In this document: positions 41,916-56,224 of the stretch, piece by piece | Layout of the letters: every line of letters starts with the position of its first letter | Numbering within the stretch: the first letter of the stretch is position 1 | DNA from: Pratylenchus scribneri | Lineage: Eukaryota; Nematoda; Chromadorea; Rhabditida; Pratylenchidae | Assembly: GCA_030063045.1 (NCBI GenBank) | Contig: JAQSEB010000046.1 | Location: 620,001-684,000 of the forward strand | Length of the DNA: 64,000 nucleotides | Reading direction: 5' to 3' | The notes under the pieces: generated by a model | What the model was told of the DNA's origin: nothing | Seen by the model: the letters and a program-made list of their open reading frames with translations, nothing else | The model's database searches: none | Made by a program: the position numbers and the translations under genes

Positions 41916-43954
41916 TTATGGGAAAAAATTCAATGCTTGATTTGATGAAGATCCAATCACAAATACACGAAAGCCAATTTTGCGGAGTCGTTCTTGGTCG
42001 ATAATCCGTCGCCCATCGAATATACATGTGGGCTTCTTCATTCCGGCGAATAACTTTTTATAGTCCAATTCCTTGAATTCATCCCATTCCGTTAGAATCA
42101 CAATTGCATGGGCATTTCTTGTTGCTTCCTGCGGCGATGCACAAATTGTGACCAACTCTTCAACTAAAAATGATTGATTCATTTTAATATGTGTTTTTGG
42201 ATTGTAATTGCACTAATTTTTAATTGTCCCTTTGGATCGTTGTTGTAATTTTTGATAACAATTGTTATTAAATGTGTTTTGTTTAATCATTAATAATAAA
42301 ATTATTCCCTACCCAATTTTTGGTCACATCCTCCAACATTGCATAAATCCTGCCGAATTTGAGCCTCATTCACTTTTGGATCGTAAATAAACAGTTTCGC
42401 ATGCTCATCCAACAAATTTTTGGCCACATAAATTGCAGATGATTCTCTAAAAATTTGGAAATTATAAATTAAATAATTTGATTGGACCTGGTATCCCCGG
42501 TATTCTTTTTGAATGAAAAACCAAAAATTGCGATTTGTTTGTCGCTAGCCGTATTGAACAATTCCGCAATAATTTTATCGGAGAAACGGCGTCGTTGCCA
42601 ATTATTCATTTCAATGACCTTAATTAATAAAATTAAATTGTATTTTTTATTTTAAATAAAAATTACATGCATCCAATAATCGGCAACTTGACGGAGATGG
42701 AGCACTTCGCATAGGTAGACCAAAGAGAGAACATCCTTTTGAAAGCAACTTCCACCAAAACCAACACTGGCATTGAGGAATTTATTGCCAATTCGTGAAT
42801 CTCGTCCAATGGCATTGGAAACTTCGCTAACATCTGCTCCCGTTGCCTCACAAATTGCCGAGATTGAATTAATGCTCGAAATGCGTTGGGCCAAAAATGC
42901 ATTTGCCGTCTAAAAATAATTCAAAAAATCGATAATTAATTAATTAATTAAAAACCAATTTGGATAATTCCGATGACCAGGTGTTCATACTAAAAAGAAT
43001 AAATTTGGGTTTTGAATAAAATTCACAAATAATTACGTTATTATTCTATCCTGTGGGACCCATCTTTTGTAAATTGAATCCAATTTATCGATTGCCGCCC
43101 ATCCTTCTTCAGTTTGTTCACCACCAATCAATACACGATCGGGATTGGCCAAATCATTGATGGCGGTTCCCTCGGAAAGGAATTCCGGATTGGAAAGGAC
43201 CCAAAATAGGACATTTTTAAAATTGATTTTTTTTGGTATATTTGCTTACCTGGAAGGAAAGGTCAGGATTAAGCTTTTGTGCCTCTCTCAAAATATGCCG
43301 TATGCTTTCCGCAGCTTTCACCGGAACTGTCGATTTTTCCACCACAATTTTTGGACCATTCGCATGTTCGGCAATTGTTCGCGAAACGGATTCCATGTAT
43401 CGAAGGTCGGGTGCTCTCCCCTAATAAGAAATATAAAATAGTAATAAAAATATAGTTAATTTTACCATTCCTCGTCCATATGTTTTAGTTGGTGTATTGA
43501 CGGAAATGAAAATGACTTGTGCATTTTTAATTGCTTCAGGAATATTATCGGAGAAGAAAAGATTTCTGCCGCGGCAAATTCGAACCAATTCTTCCAAACC
43601 TGGCTAAAATTCACCCAAATTTAAATTCAAATATTTGTAATTTTCACTTCATAAATTGGCAATTGGTTGGAATTCCATTGAGCAATTTTCTCCGCATTCA
43701 TATCGACCACCGTCACGGAAATATCCGGGCATTTATAAGCAATCTAATGTGTTCAATAAATTATTCAATTTATTAAATGTAAAAATATTTTACCATGGCA
43801 CAAGTTGGGCCTCCAACATAACCTGCACCAATGCAAGTTATCCGTTTAATTTTGCCTTCGTCAATTCCATTTGTATGATTACTTTCCTATAAATTTTATA
43901 TTTAGTATAATATAATGGAATAAAAATATCACATACCTTCTCTTTTGGTGACAT
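41916..43954 (-). CDS. sqv-4: UDP-glucose 6-dehydrogenase
   Basis: Oxidises UDP-glucose to UDP-glucuronate with two NAD+ per turn, feeding glycosaminoglycan and UDP-xylose synthesis. The first exon codes only for MSPKEK. The Rossmann motif [16 protein letters not shown], the strand [27 protein letters not shown], the catalytic Cys loop [13 protein letters not shown], the second NAD region [15 protein letters not shown] and [14 protein letters not shown] are all present. C-terminus ends [10 protein letters not shown]. Length is close to the animal enzyme (about 480 residues). In C. elegans this is SQV-4, needed for chondroitin and vulval morphogenesis. Confidence 0.95.
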
Positions 43955-44903
43955 TTTCACTGAAGAATTAAATTTTATAAAATTAGAATATAAAAATGGC
44001 AAACTTTTCTGACACTAATTCCAATTTTTCAGTATTTATTTATTTTTGGCAAATGGAGGGCAATGACGGTTGAAGGGTATAGAGATCACAGCCAAATGGC
44101 AGCCGAATAAACAATTGAATGAATGATTGATATTTCAGAATAGTACGCAAAAAAAATGAACCATAAAATTGTCATAAACCCACTAAAATGTACCATAAAA
44201 TTGTCAGAACATTGTCAAATAAATTACCTTGAAGTTGAATTCTGAATTGTTATAAATTAATTTCCATCATTATTTCATCGTCTTAAAAAGTGGACGGAAT
44301 TTGGTCAATTGATTTAATATTTTATCATCTCCTTTTTTTGAATTAAATATTGTTATAAAATTAAATGCTTAATTTATATTCACAAAGGAAAATGAGTAAA
44401 ATTTAAAATATTTATGCCTTCTTTCATAAATCAATTAATAAAAAAAAATAATTCCATCATTTATTAAGTAATAATTATTCGAATAATTTGATATGAAAAT
44501 AAAAATAATATGACGTTTTTGTTGTTAGGTTGGTGGTTAAAAAATGAAGCATTTTTAATGGGCCATTCTCTTGACAATTGCTGGGAGTGAAAAAAGATAA
44601 ATGGCTTTTTTCAATTGAAAACTATTACAAGAATTTCGATGTGTGGTTTTCTTTTGTTGATAAGGCATCTTTAGAAATGGACAATTAAATTGTAGAAAGA
44701 ATGGTTGATTGTGTGACTAATGATGGTGGCAGAATTGTCAATAAAATAATAATTGGATATGATGTAAAAAAAGGAGAGGCGAAGAAGATGTGAATAATAA
44801 ATAAATTGAATGACGAGTTTACAAATTATATTTGAGCTTATAGCTTAAAAACATGGGAAATTAAAATCTTGCATATGTTCTTAGACCTTAAATTTACTTT
44901 TCA
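43955..44903. other. Spacer between talin and UGDH
   Basis: About 950 nt of AT-rich DNA between two minus-strand genes; 3' UTR of talin and promoter of UGDH. No gene or repeat seen. Confidence 0.5.
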
Positions 44904-47900
44904 TTATTTTTCCGGTTCCGGTGATTTTTCATAGCGTGATTTGTTTAGCTGGGCCAATCGATTCCGGGCCTCGTTTAATTCCTTTTCTTTCCTCAGTACT
45001 TCTTCATGAGCATCCATAACTTGTGCAATTCCATAAACCATTCCTATTTTAAATTGATTTTTTATTTATTAAATTAAATAACTTACTATCGGAAATAACC
45101 AATCCGCGACCATCTTCTTCGGTTATGGCTTGTCTGGCTGCGTTTACCAAATGTTCTGTGGCTGTTTTTACTGCGTGGCCAGCACTCTGGAGTCGTTGCA
45201 TGGCACGGCTGTCCAAATCGGATTTAACTTTGCAGGCGACCAATAAATGTGCTGTGGATGAGGCCACCTTGAATTTATGTAATTTGAGCAATTTTTGTAA
45301 ATTTAGAAGAAACTTGTTTCGCTGCTGCGATTAATTTTTCCTCTGTCGAATGACCCCGGATGAGGCCATTTGCTGCTTCGCATAATTGGGATGTGGCCGC
45401 TGCGACAAGTTTGGCACCAGTGACCAATCCTTCGGTCCATTGTTGTTCATCTTTTGTCAAAATTTGAGTCGATTCGGTCATTCGTCCTTGTGAAACCAAT
45501 TCACGTTGTGCCGCAGATGCTGCCTATTTTGTAAATTTTTGGATTGAATTTAATTGATTGAAATGATGTATACCTTGACCAATGTTTGAACAGCTGTTGT
45601 TATTGATTTTGCAGCAGAGAGGATTTGTTCATCAAAGGGCAAATTTTTCAAATCTTCATCCGGTTTCTGGGAAAATAATGAAATTAAATTTAGGAAATTT
45701 TTTTTCTAATAAATTAATATTTTGATAAAATTAAGTAGTTGTCTTTTGTAGTAGATTATTTGTGTTGGAATTGCAAATGACGAAAACATTTGGTCGGATA
45801 TGCCATGCATAATGGGTAATCAAATTTGTGTGTTCATCACTTAAACCCAAGAATACAAGACATATCAGAGCCAAATTCCGTCTGTGCTTATTTTTTAGTA
45901 GATATTGGAATTGGAATAATTCGTTCTTCGTTGTAAATTGTTGTTTATTTTGTTGTAGTAGAATTAAGTTTAAAATAATAAAAAAACGAACATGATGGAC
46001 TTGTCGCGGACGTAATTGGGCTAATCTATTGGAGACGGCTTCGATTGCACTTGCTGCACCCATCAATTCATTTTCGGCGACTATTGCTGCCGCTGGATGC
46101 TGTTGTTCTTCCCCTCCAAGAGGACTTGAAGAGCGCAGCTGCTCACCGCAATTTGCCAATTCTCCGACCATCTTTAATTAATATTATTATTTTTATTAAT
46201 AATTTCTTACTTTTGCAATTTCCCTTGCTCCAATTAAAATGGCTTGTTTTGTGGCAGGATGATCTGGTCGAGAGTGGAGTTGGAGAAGTGTGGCCAACAA
46301 ATGTTTCACTTGAAGTGCCACTTCTCGACCAGAATTCAGCATTTGATATTTTAATTCAGCATTTTCTGCATCTTGGGCGGCTGCTCGCAAAGTGCCAAGC
46401 AAATCACTAACTGCCTGTCGTGCCAAATTCGCAGCTAAATAAAGTAAATCAAAACAAAATGAAAATAAAATTACCAGCGATAACATTCTCCTGGTGCAAT
46501 AATGAGGCAGATCCGGCCGCTTTCTCTGCTGCCTGAACCACTGATCGACTTGATCGAATCACATCTTCCCCGGTGGCTGAATAACGACCAGGCGCTTCAT
46601 TATTGTCATATTGTTTAACGGCCAGATCGATGGCATTGACCGCAGCCTCCAATGCCTGAACACTTCGTTGAGAAGAATCCTCCACTGTTTTAATTGCTCG
46701 CAAAAGACCACTAACATTGCTGACCATCACCTAAAATAATAAAATATTATTTTAATTATTTAATATTAATTAATTATTTCTCACTTTTGCTGCTTCCTTC
46801 AAATTTCCAATTGCCGGATCATTTGGGCTTCGACCAGAAGCGTGGGTTGTTGCCTGAACGAATATTAATTATTATTTTTTTTATTTATTTTACTTGAATT
46901 AAATTAGACAATGCAGCGGCAACATCGCGAACAGCATGAATAACCTATTCATTAAAATATTGAATTATTCATTACTGCCATTTTAATCTAACCATAACTT
47001 GTGCTTCCGTTGAATCCGGTGAAAGTTTGGATGCGCCACTTTTGACCGCTTCTGTCAATTGTAAAATTGTTCGAACTGCATTTTGTGCCGCTACAGCCAA
47101 TTGTTCTTGATTTGAGGCTGCACCGCTGACCAAAGCCTTCGTATCCTCAACAAGAGCCTGTGAATAATTTATTTTATTAGGATTGATAATATTTTAATAT
47201 TACTTTGGCTGTTTTGATAATAACATCTCGATGATTTTCAAATTCAATTGTTGGTTTTCCATTAATTTGTTGTTGTGTCTGTTGTGGAGGATTCAATGAA
47301 CCGGAAGTGGCGAACAAAATTGTTGTGTCCAAATCGCCGATTATTCCAGAAACTGTTTGTGCGGCATTTATGCAGGCTTGTGTACCGCGAGAGCCTTCCG
47401 ACAGAATTGCCAACACTTCACGCACCCGTTCTTGGACCAACAAAGAATGTTGGGAAAGTTGTTGATAAACTCGCTATAAACAATAAATTAGGATTTATAA
47501 AGAAGATTAAATCAAATTACAAAAACGATATTTTTTAGTGGGTTAATTCCTTTTTGTAAAATTTTAGTCTCGGGGTTCGAACCCGCTCATAGTCAGATAT
47601 TTTTTGGACTTGTGTCACTTTTATCCATTTTATACATTATAAAATGCAAATCTAGGCCAAAAACATTATTTAGACAAAAAAGTGGTCCAGAATTCTCTAG
47701 TTTAAAAATAATATAAAAACCTGATCATTTGGATAATTTCGCCTTTGACCGCTCAATTTGACCAATTCAATGCAAACTGTTCCCAATTTTTGGACGCTAG
47801 CTTTCATTTTTTGTCCAAGTTCCGGCGAATTCATTAATAAATTCTGTGCAATTTGTGTGTCCTCCGCAAGCGATCGGAAATTTTCAGCAAGTCGAAGTGA

Positions 47901-50900
47901 AAGTTGACCAATGTCATTTGGCTGGACCAAAGGTGCATCCGATGCGGATTGTGCAATTTCATTCAAGGCGGTAACCATTCGAGTCTAAAATTGCAATTAT
48001 ATTCGTGTTTTGTATTAAAATTTAAACCTGAAGATCTGCCAGCGAGTCATTTGTTGAGGATGCATTTTGCTGTGTTTGATCGGCAACGGCGATGGAGCGA
48101 GAAATATTTTCAATTATTCCATTAACCCCGGACTCAGAATCCAATAATTGAATATGTTTTTGCAGCTCAATCAGTGATAATCTTTGTTGTTCTGCACTTT
48201 CCTCCACAATGGAATGCAATTCAACTGCTTTTGGATTGCCACCAGAATCTTTCGTTGCAAACATTAATTGAATACCTTTATTTTATTATTATTATTTTTT
48301 AAATTAATTTTATTCTTACTTGCTTCCAACACTGTTTTACAGAATAAATTAATTTGACTATTTGTGTCAAATGCAGCAGTTTGAATGCATGCTTGTGTTA
48401 AAGTTTGAGCAGAGGCCAATTGTTTACGAACATTTCTGCCAATTGCTTCCGCATGGCTAATAGCCTTAATATTATTTAACATTGTTAAATTAATAGCAAG
48501 GAACATACAGCAATTTTAAGTGGATCTATGCAATCAATCATTTGTCTTGAACTGTGCAAAATTTGTTGATGAACACTTTCCAAATTCATATCTGTCCGTG
48601 GCAATTGTTCAATGCTCATACTATCAATTTGCTGAATCATTTGACTCAAAATATTGATGGCATTGTCTAAATCGGCCTGCCCTGGTGCCTCATCACGAAT
48701 TGCTGCGACCAATTGTTTAATGGATTCACTAACAATGCTGGAATTATTGGCAATTTGTTGCCAAGTTGCCGCATCCGATGGATTTGCATCCAATGCTTTT
48801 GCTGTTCTAAAAATAAATAAAATTATAAATTCGTTTAATATTTTTGACTCACTCGATCATTTCCGAACTTGAATCGAGCATTTGTTTCGCTGATCTAATT
48901 AGTGGTTCCTGTGCTTTCCTCCCTTCCGGCGAAATTTTTGCCGGAATTGGTCCAAAATCAGGATTATCCAAATATTTTTGTAAATTCTCAACAGCGGATC
49001 GCAATTTTTTTGCTTGTTCCGTACATTCATTAAAATCATTCGTTGATTGGGTTTGGTCAAAACGTTTAACATCGGTGATTAATGCAGCTGTAATTGAGGT
49101 TATTTCGCGGGCACTGTTCACAAATTGAGTCCGCACACTGACATTTGCTGATTTTTCCGAAGCATCACGACAAATATTAGCTAAAATTGATGCATTGGTA
49201 GCAATCATTGTTGTGTCCTGAATTATTTTCTTTTTAATAAAGTTCAATTTAAACATTGAATTTACATTTAAAATTTGTGATTTATCCAATTTTATTGTTT
49301 TATTGCAAATTTTATCGGCTAATTCCTTCACCAATTGGACAGATTGTTCGAATTTTTGAATATTATAAATGGCAGCCCGTCCTGAAATAATTTATTTTTA
49401 CAATTAATTTTAATTAAATTAAACCTGGTTCACTCTGTGGATCACCAACGCCAATTAAATAGGCTGATTGTGCCGCATTCTTCGCTAATCCACAAACAGC
49501 ATTGGAAACTTTTCGTACGGCCAAACATAATTGTTCAGTGTCATCTCTCCTCGCAAAATGGGCTAATCCATTCATTCCTAATTTTAATTAAATAATTATT
49601 TAAATCAATTTTTATTTATTTACCATCGCCTAAATTCCTTGCTTCATTTGTCACTTCCGACAATGATTCATAATAGCTATTCGCATTCAATGGTAACATT
49701 GTGGCCATATTTCCTTCAAAAAGATGTCTGACTGATTGGATTTGTTGCAATGCATTTTCGCATTCCCGTAACCATGCACTTCCTTCACTTTCAATATGTT
49801 CCAAAATTATCCAAATTGTCAAAATGAATTGCTGAATTGATGCCGAAAGTGCCTGGGTCAATGAAGAATTGTTTGGATCGGCCTGAGCAATGCGCAATTG
49901 TTCCAATAATGTAATGGCCCCTTCTTTGGCTTCATTCATTTTGTCCAATAATATTTGTTTTACATCGGCACTTTTTTGTCGATGAGTTAAATCACTGGCA
50001 ATTTTATGGAATTTTTCATAATTTTCCACAAATTTTTCCACTCCTTTTCTTCCATCATCAAAAGGTGAATGCACATAATTTATAAGTCGATTTGCATTTT
50101 CCATAAGTCGATTTGCAGCAGAACGTAGATTTGAAATTGAGGTTGGCGAAATTGAAGATGGCGAAATTGGTGTACTCCTCATTGTTGATGTTGTTGAAAT
50201 TGTCAATGTTCGCAATTTTTCATTCTAAAAATTAATTTTTTTTTATATTATATTTATATTTAATCACTCACTGCTTGGTCAAAATGAACATTATCCGGCA
50301 ATGAGGCCAGCGTTTTTCTCAATTCTTCAGTAACTTTTCTGCCTGCTTCTTCCAATAGCGGTGATGAAGTTCTTTCTCGAACTCGTTGGAAAACGCGGCC
50401 ACTCTCATGAATAACAGAACGTGCATTTAAAATTAGGGTTTCCATTGATTTTGTGTCCATTCCCTGTTGTTTTGTTGCGGCCACATCCTCAATTGAGTCG
50501 GTGAAATCGCCGAGTGCCTGAACAATTTCCAATGCCGCCATTCCCACTTGTCGACGTTCGGCTGCATGTGAGGCCGAAACCATTTGGGCAATTGCCGAAT
50601 TGAGGAGCCGACATTGTTGTCGAAGTGACCGGCTGGCCCTTTCCGAATTCATTGTCGGCGAAGATGGTTGAATGGAATGGCCGGAGCGAATTTTTTGTGC
50701 CACTTCTTGTAATTGATGGTCCAATGCATTGATTAAATCTTCAGAATGTTCCAATTGTGGTTCAAAATTGAGTTGTTGTGCATTATTCAGTTGGGAACGT
50801 AATTCGGCAATTTGTACCGAAAGTTGTTGACTGCTTTGAATTAATATTCCGGCTGCATGTTTATCGCCAACATGCGAAACAGTGGAACGGCTAACATCGA

Positions 50901-53900
50901 CCAAGCGAGTTGCCGGATCGATAATTGCCTGTGATTCGTGGATTAATCCAGCTTGCTAAAAATATTCAAAATTAATTTAATAAATGTTCTATTTTATATT
51001 CTCACAGCTCTGAATTGTTCTGAAGGTGTTTTTGCTGCCTGACTCTCCTTTATTCGATGCACTAATGGGGTTATATATCGACTTGAATCAGCACATTCTT
51101 GGATGAGCATTTCGAGTGGTTGTTGAGCACGGATATGAGGACGAGACTGTCAAATTAAAATATATTTATTTTTATAAATTATTTTAAAATTACTGAATTG
51201 GCCGCGGCAATTGTTTGGGTCATTCCGGATGCAGTTTCTTTTGCTGCCTTTTCTAAACGTTGAATAGTTTGTCGAATTTGTCGATCGCCGGTTGCATGGC
51301 TAGTCGCCTGAATCAATTAAATTAAATTTAAAAATTTAATAAAATAATTAAGAGAACACACTCTTCAATTCACCTCAAAATAATTTTATAGATAATAAAA
51401 TTGATTGGACATTTTATTTAACCGGTTGGTTATTTTTGAAGGGTAATTGGGTTGAAAATGCATCAGTAAGGCAGTGTCAGCTGAGTAGGCCGTTGCCAAA
51501 GCCAAGTTAAAAATTCAAATTTATATTTAAAGCATAAAAGCAAGCAATTTGGGCACGGCACAAAGAAAAAGTATTTAGGTATTATAAAAGCAGAAAAACT
51601 CAACGAAGGGAATAAAAAATTAAAAATCCTACCCGAGGATTGTTTCAGCCAAAAAGTAGTTTTTGATGGAGGTACATAGAAGTGTCACGTGCGAGGCCAT
51701 TTGAATTTAATTGAATTTTAAAAGGGTATTATTGAAAAAAAAATGTGAATTTTTGGTAACAAATTTATCTGCGAATGATTTTTGAAACAAAAAAGGCAGT
51801 TATGGAAAGAAAAAATGGTGTGAACTGTGAATAGAATTAATTTTGGTGCAGCATTGATGAGTGTATTTTTGAGTTTTTTACAATGATAAATTTGGCAAGG
51901 CAATGTGGAAAAAGGATAAATGGAAGATATGTGAATAACAAAAAAAAGGTGTATTTTTATATTCTTAAATTTTCCAAAAAAGGCCAAAAATTCTAAAATT
52001 GATAGAATTATTGAAAAATCTAAAGACAAAATAGTAAAAAGCTAAACTAGAAGGCATAGTGCATTGATTTTGCTAAAAAATGAAAGCAATTTTAAAAAAA
52101 GAATTTTAATAAAAATGGGATGCTTTTTGATAAAAAAAAATGGCTTTGGCATTTGGTCGGACCCACTCAGCTGGCCGCTGTTCTTCGATGCTCCCCTGGC
52201 TAAATCAATTTTTTAATTCAAATAATTTCCATCGAATTTTAAATAAATTTCGAATTAATTTTTTACCTGGACAAGTTGTTCGGCTGCATTCTTCAATGCT
52301 AATTGCGGTTCCGCATCCCCTGGTCGACTTTGGCATTCACGGGTCGCATCGATCATTGAGCTTGTTGCCTGCGCAACATTCCCTTAAAATAATAAAAATT
52401 TTATATATTTAGCTCGTGATTTAAATTAAATGAGAGATTCCATTTTAATTTTTTAATGGATAATTGACTGTTTAAAAAATGGGCAGAGATTAGAGAATAA
52501 TTAATGATTATGCACCATTGGAAACCGAACCAACGACCCTAAGCCTCCTTTTCTAATAGCAAAAATGAAGCGACATACCAATGCGCCAAAGGGTCATTTT
52601 ATCTTGCCCATAAAAAATTCAACCTTACAAATAATATGGTTGGGATTCTAATTGTGAACATTTTATCAAAATCCCGACAATAAAAAAGGTTACCAAATGG
52701 AGTCTTCCCCGCTTTTATTAAAAATATGCTAGAACATACGAGCTGCATTCAGAAGACGATCGCGTTGCTGGGATGAATTTATTTGACCAGCTTCTTGTTC
52801 CATTCCATCCACCAACAATTGTGAATTACGAATTGCCATCTCCGAATCTCGAACCATTTCCCTTGGCTGTCCACCCGGATGCGTAATGATCCGATTGGAT
52901 GATTCCACAATTTCTGAAATAACCAAAAATTAATTCTAATATTTTCATAAAATATTTTTACGTTCAAATGTATAATCCTGGGTTGTTTTTCGATGATATC
53001 CCCATGGCCCTTCCTGGACATGTCCAATCAAATCGTCGAGTGCTCCCGAAACTCGGCCAGCGGCTTCATTCAAATTTTCATAATGTTCTCTGCCTTTGGC
53101 TGGTTCAGTTCTGGCACAGGCTTTTCCGGCATCATCCAACAAATCTTGAACTGCTCGAGCAACATTGTGCGCCGCATCAGTCAAATGTTCTTTGCATGGT
53201 TGATGCTCAATTGTTGGTCCAACCACTCGAGTGCAGGCAACCTTACAAAAAATAATTGATAATTAATTTATGTATTTAAATAACCAATTCGGAAGTGGCA
53301 AATGCCGTTTTCATTGCACTGTGGATGACTTGATCCTTCAAAACCGGCTCTTCACAATCAGCCGAAACTGTTTTTGCTCTTCAAATTTTAAATTAATGAT
53401 TAAAATTAATTCATATTTTAACTGTAAAACGAGTTGGGCGGTGCTCGTGGCCACGGCTCGAGCTTTTCGATTGAGTTCATCGTGGAATGACCGTTCTTCT
53501 TCTGTCCTTTCTTGCATTGTACTGATCACATCGTGCGAAAGTTCACCGACTCGACTGGCCGCCGACAAAATATTTGCTCTTTTTTCTTGTCGTTCCGGAT
53601 GAACTTTGTCCAAAAATTCTCCAAATGCTCCGCACAATTTTCGGGCCGCATCCACCAAATCACCGGCACGGTGTTCATCCGGCATTAGGGCGGCCAATTC
53701 TCGAACTCCTCGGCCCATTTCCGGCAAATTTGAGCCAATTGTTGCGATTGCATTCCCAACTCGAGTGTCCACTGTGGATTCCTCGGGAATAGCCGTAAGT
53801 TGAACAACCTAATCATGAATAAAAGCAGTAAATTGATTTATTATGTTAAAATTACTTCAGCGGTGGCAGCGCCCATTGCCGCTAATCGGTCCCCAACAGC

Positions 53901-55998
53901 CTCCTTTTCGACCTCAACTCTCCAATGGCGTTGAGTTTCACCAAATCGGGGCAAGTCAATTTGTGGTGGCTTTGCAATTTCCTCTTCCGCTTCCTCAACG
54001 GCACGAATTCTTTAAATTAATTTAAAATTACAAAAGTGATTAATTTATTTACGTTGCTTCAATTGTCCCAATCAATGCCCGTTGACTTCGTTCGCGTGCA
54101 TCCATATAACGAACTCTTTCCCCTCTGGGCATCTCTTGCCCAATGATCATTCCACTCACTCCGCCATATTGTGGCGCTCTTGTCGGTGTTCCGGCTGTGG
54201 ATCGCAACACTCCATGCAATGGTGTCCCATGTTCTTGTGCAATTATTGGATTTAATTCACTTTGGGCCATCAGTGTTGCTTTTGCCGGGGCCACAATATC
54301 CTCCACCATCGTTGCCCCTTCATCCCCTTCAATGCCAGTATGGTCAATAATTCGTTTCTTTTTCAATATTATATCAATATATCCTCCAATCAGCTGGCCA
54401 ATTCGTTCGCCTTCCAATGTTTGCACGGAATAGTATCCATCCTTGTAATCACCAAAATCCAATGTGAATGTTTTGTAGGAGGCGGCCCAACGACGAACCT
54501 AAATATTTAATTATTTTTTAAATTAAATATTTTCTTTTTTAAACTTGTTCAAGTGGCCATTCCTTGAGCACCGCCTTTGTCCGTTCATCAACTCTCATCA
54601 CGGAATCTTTGTTTACCCCAAGCAAACGTGGGATTAAACGATTTTTGCCGGGTAATTTCTCTTTAACTAAGAAAAATGCGACACCGTAAGTTGGCAGTGA
54701 TTGGCACAATTCACAATATTTCTTTTTCGGTGCAGCAGAATCCTCATACCTAAAATATATCAATTAATTTTGGATAATTTATTAAATTTACATCAATTCT
54801 CGATATTCTTGAATGATGTTTTTCTCCAATTCTTTTGCCTTTGCGTATTCTTTTGGCAATAAATTCTTCGAATCAACATTTCGCTGTATTCCCTCTTCGA
54901 ATGGTCCATATTCAATGTAGCATTGGAGGGCTGCAAGTTTGATGGCCGTGTCCCGGCTGACCGGATGAAGACCTCTCAGCACTCCATCTCGGCATTGAAT
55001 GTATAACTGATGAATGAGGTGATGCAAATAGTAAAATATTTTTTCTTACCAAATTTAATTGAACTGGATCGCGGGTATCCACATTCGTATCAGAGAAGAA
55101 GAATTTCCTTCGCAATGTTAACTCTTCATCCTCCCCAATATTCTGTTCGCGTAATGTTTTTGAATGGTCCACCCAATGGAGTTCTTCATCCGTATGCAAT
55201 TTTGCCCTAATAAATAGGTCAAATTAAAATGGAAATAAATATAAACCTTAATTGTTGGATTTGTTTCTCCTTTTTTCGGCCAATTGTGTTCATGAATGTA
55301 TTTTCCAGGCCTTTTCCTTTTTGTCCGCGCATTCCTCCCTCATTGTGATGATAATCATTCCCATTACTATATGGTGTTCTCTCCCTGTCCCCTCTTTGTT
55401 GTTGTTGTTGATAATTATGGCCAAATCCATTTTCGGTCCCGTCAAAATTTGACGGGGATCCTCGAACCAGGGAATATTCATCATGATTGGCTATTCCCAT
55501 TTTTGAACAAATAACCACCTAAAAAATGTATTTAATTGTTATTATTTCAAATTTTAACTACTAACCATCAATTGTTCGACTGGCTGGGATTCATCCACAA
55601 AAATTGTTTTCACAGCTCCGCCATCCAAAGTTCGCACACGCAATGATCGAATTTTATTTTTATATTCCAATGTATCCTTGAATTGTGGAATAAAATAAAA
55701 TTAATAAGATTAAAAATATACTCCATTTCGAATCAAATAATATTCCAATGTTCGCCCATTTTCCATCCAAACACATTTTGTTGGGTCGTCTTCAACGCGA
55801 AATAGGCCATAATCATTTGCTTAAATTAATAAAAAAATTATAATTAAGACATGAAGATTACATACGATTTCCAGGCATTGGTCCCAATTTATCACGGATA
55901 AGCCGGCAAGCATCATGGACCAATGTCCTTGGCTCAAATTGCATTGTTTTCTTAACACCTCGCTCATGGCTTTCGATGTTTAATGTGAGAACGCCCAT
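44904..55998 (-). CDS. Talin, complete (FERM head, rod, I/LWEQ domain)
   Basis: Large adaptor that activates integrins and couples them to actin. Some 30 exons are present. The head starts MGVLTLNIESHERGVKKTMQ (F0), then F1-F3 with RRKFFFSDTNVDTRDPVQLN, VSRDTAIKLAAL, VKEKLPGKNRLIPRLLG and FGDYKDGYYSVQT in the integrin-binding F3. The helical rod follows in order (for example MGRGVRELAALMPDE, ISPEGRKAQEPLIRSAKQML, GTQACINAAQTVSGIIGDLD). The C-terminal I/LWEQ actin-binding domain reads VAAATSQLCEAANGLI, LLVACKVKSDLDSRAMQRLQ, and ends with the dimerisation helix (EVLRKEKELNEARNRLAQ). The F1 loop insert is longer and richer in Gln, Asn and Gly than in mammals. One intron (51308-52266) is 959 nt; others are mostly under 100 nt, with a few of about 300 nt. 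No frame break noticed. Confidence 0.95.
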
Positions 55999-56224
55999 TC
56001 TTCCGAAAAAGATGTCCGTCCAAACTCCAAAAAGGAAATTAAATAAAACTGAAAATTATTTCATTGATAATTTAAAAATAAAATAATGATTAAAATGGAT
56101 ATTTCGCGGATTAAAAGATTAGGTAGGGGAAAATGGGGTCATCAATTAATCAGCGGATGAAATTTTAACAATTCAATCAAACCATGTTTTTGCTATTTAA
56201 AATTTCTTAAATCATGTCAATAAA
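55999..56224. promoter_or_regulatory. Proximal upstream region of talin
   Basis: 226 nt of AT-rich sequence between the talin start codon (minus strand) and a 50-bp tandem array. Position alone suggests promoter function. Confidence 0.35.

Noticed and set aside
45731..46010. Minus-strand frame running on beyond the talin exon that ends LAQLRPRQ
   Set aside because: The talin similarity stops at a donor site; the continuation is intron read-through of about 310 nt.
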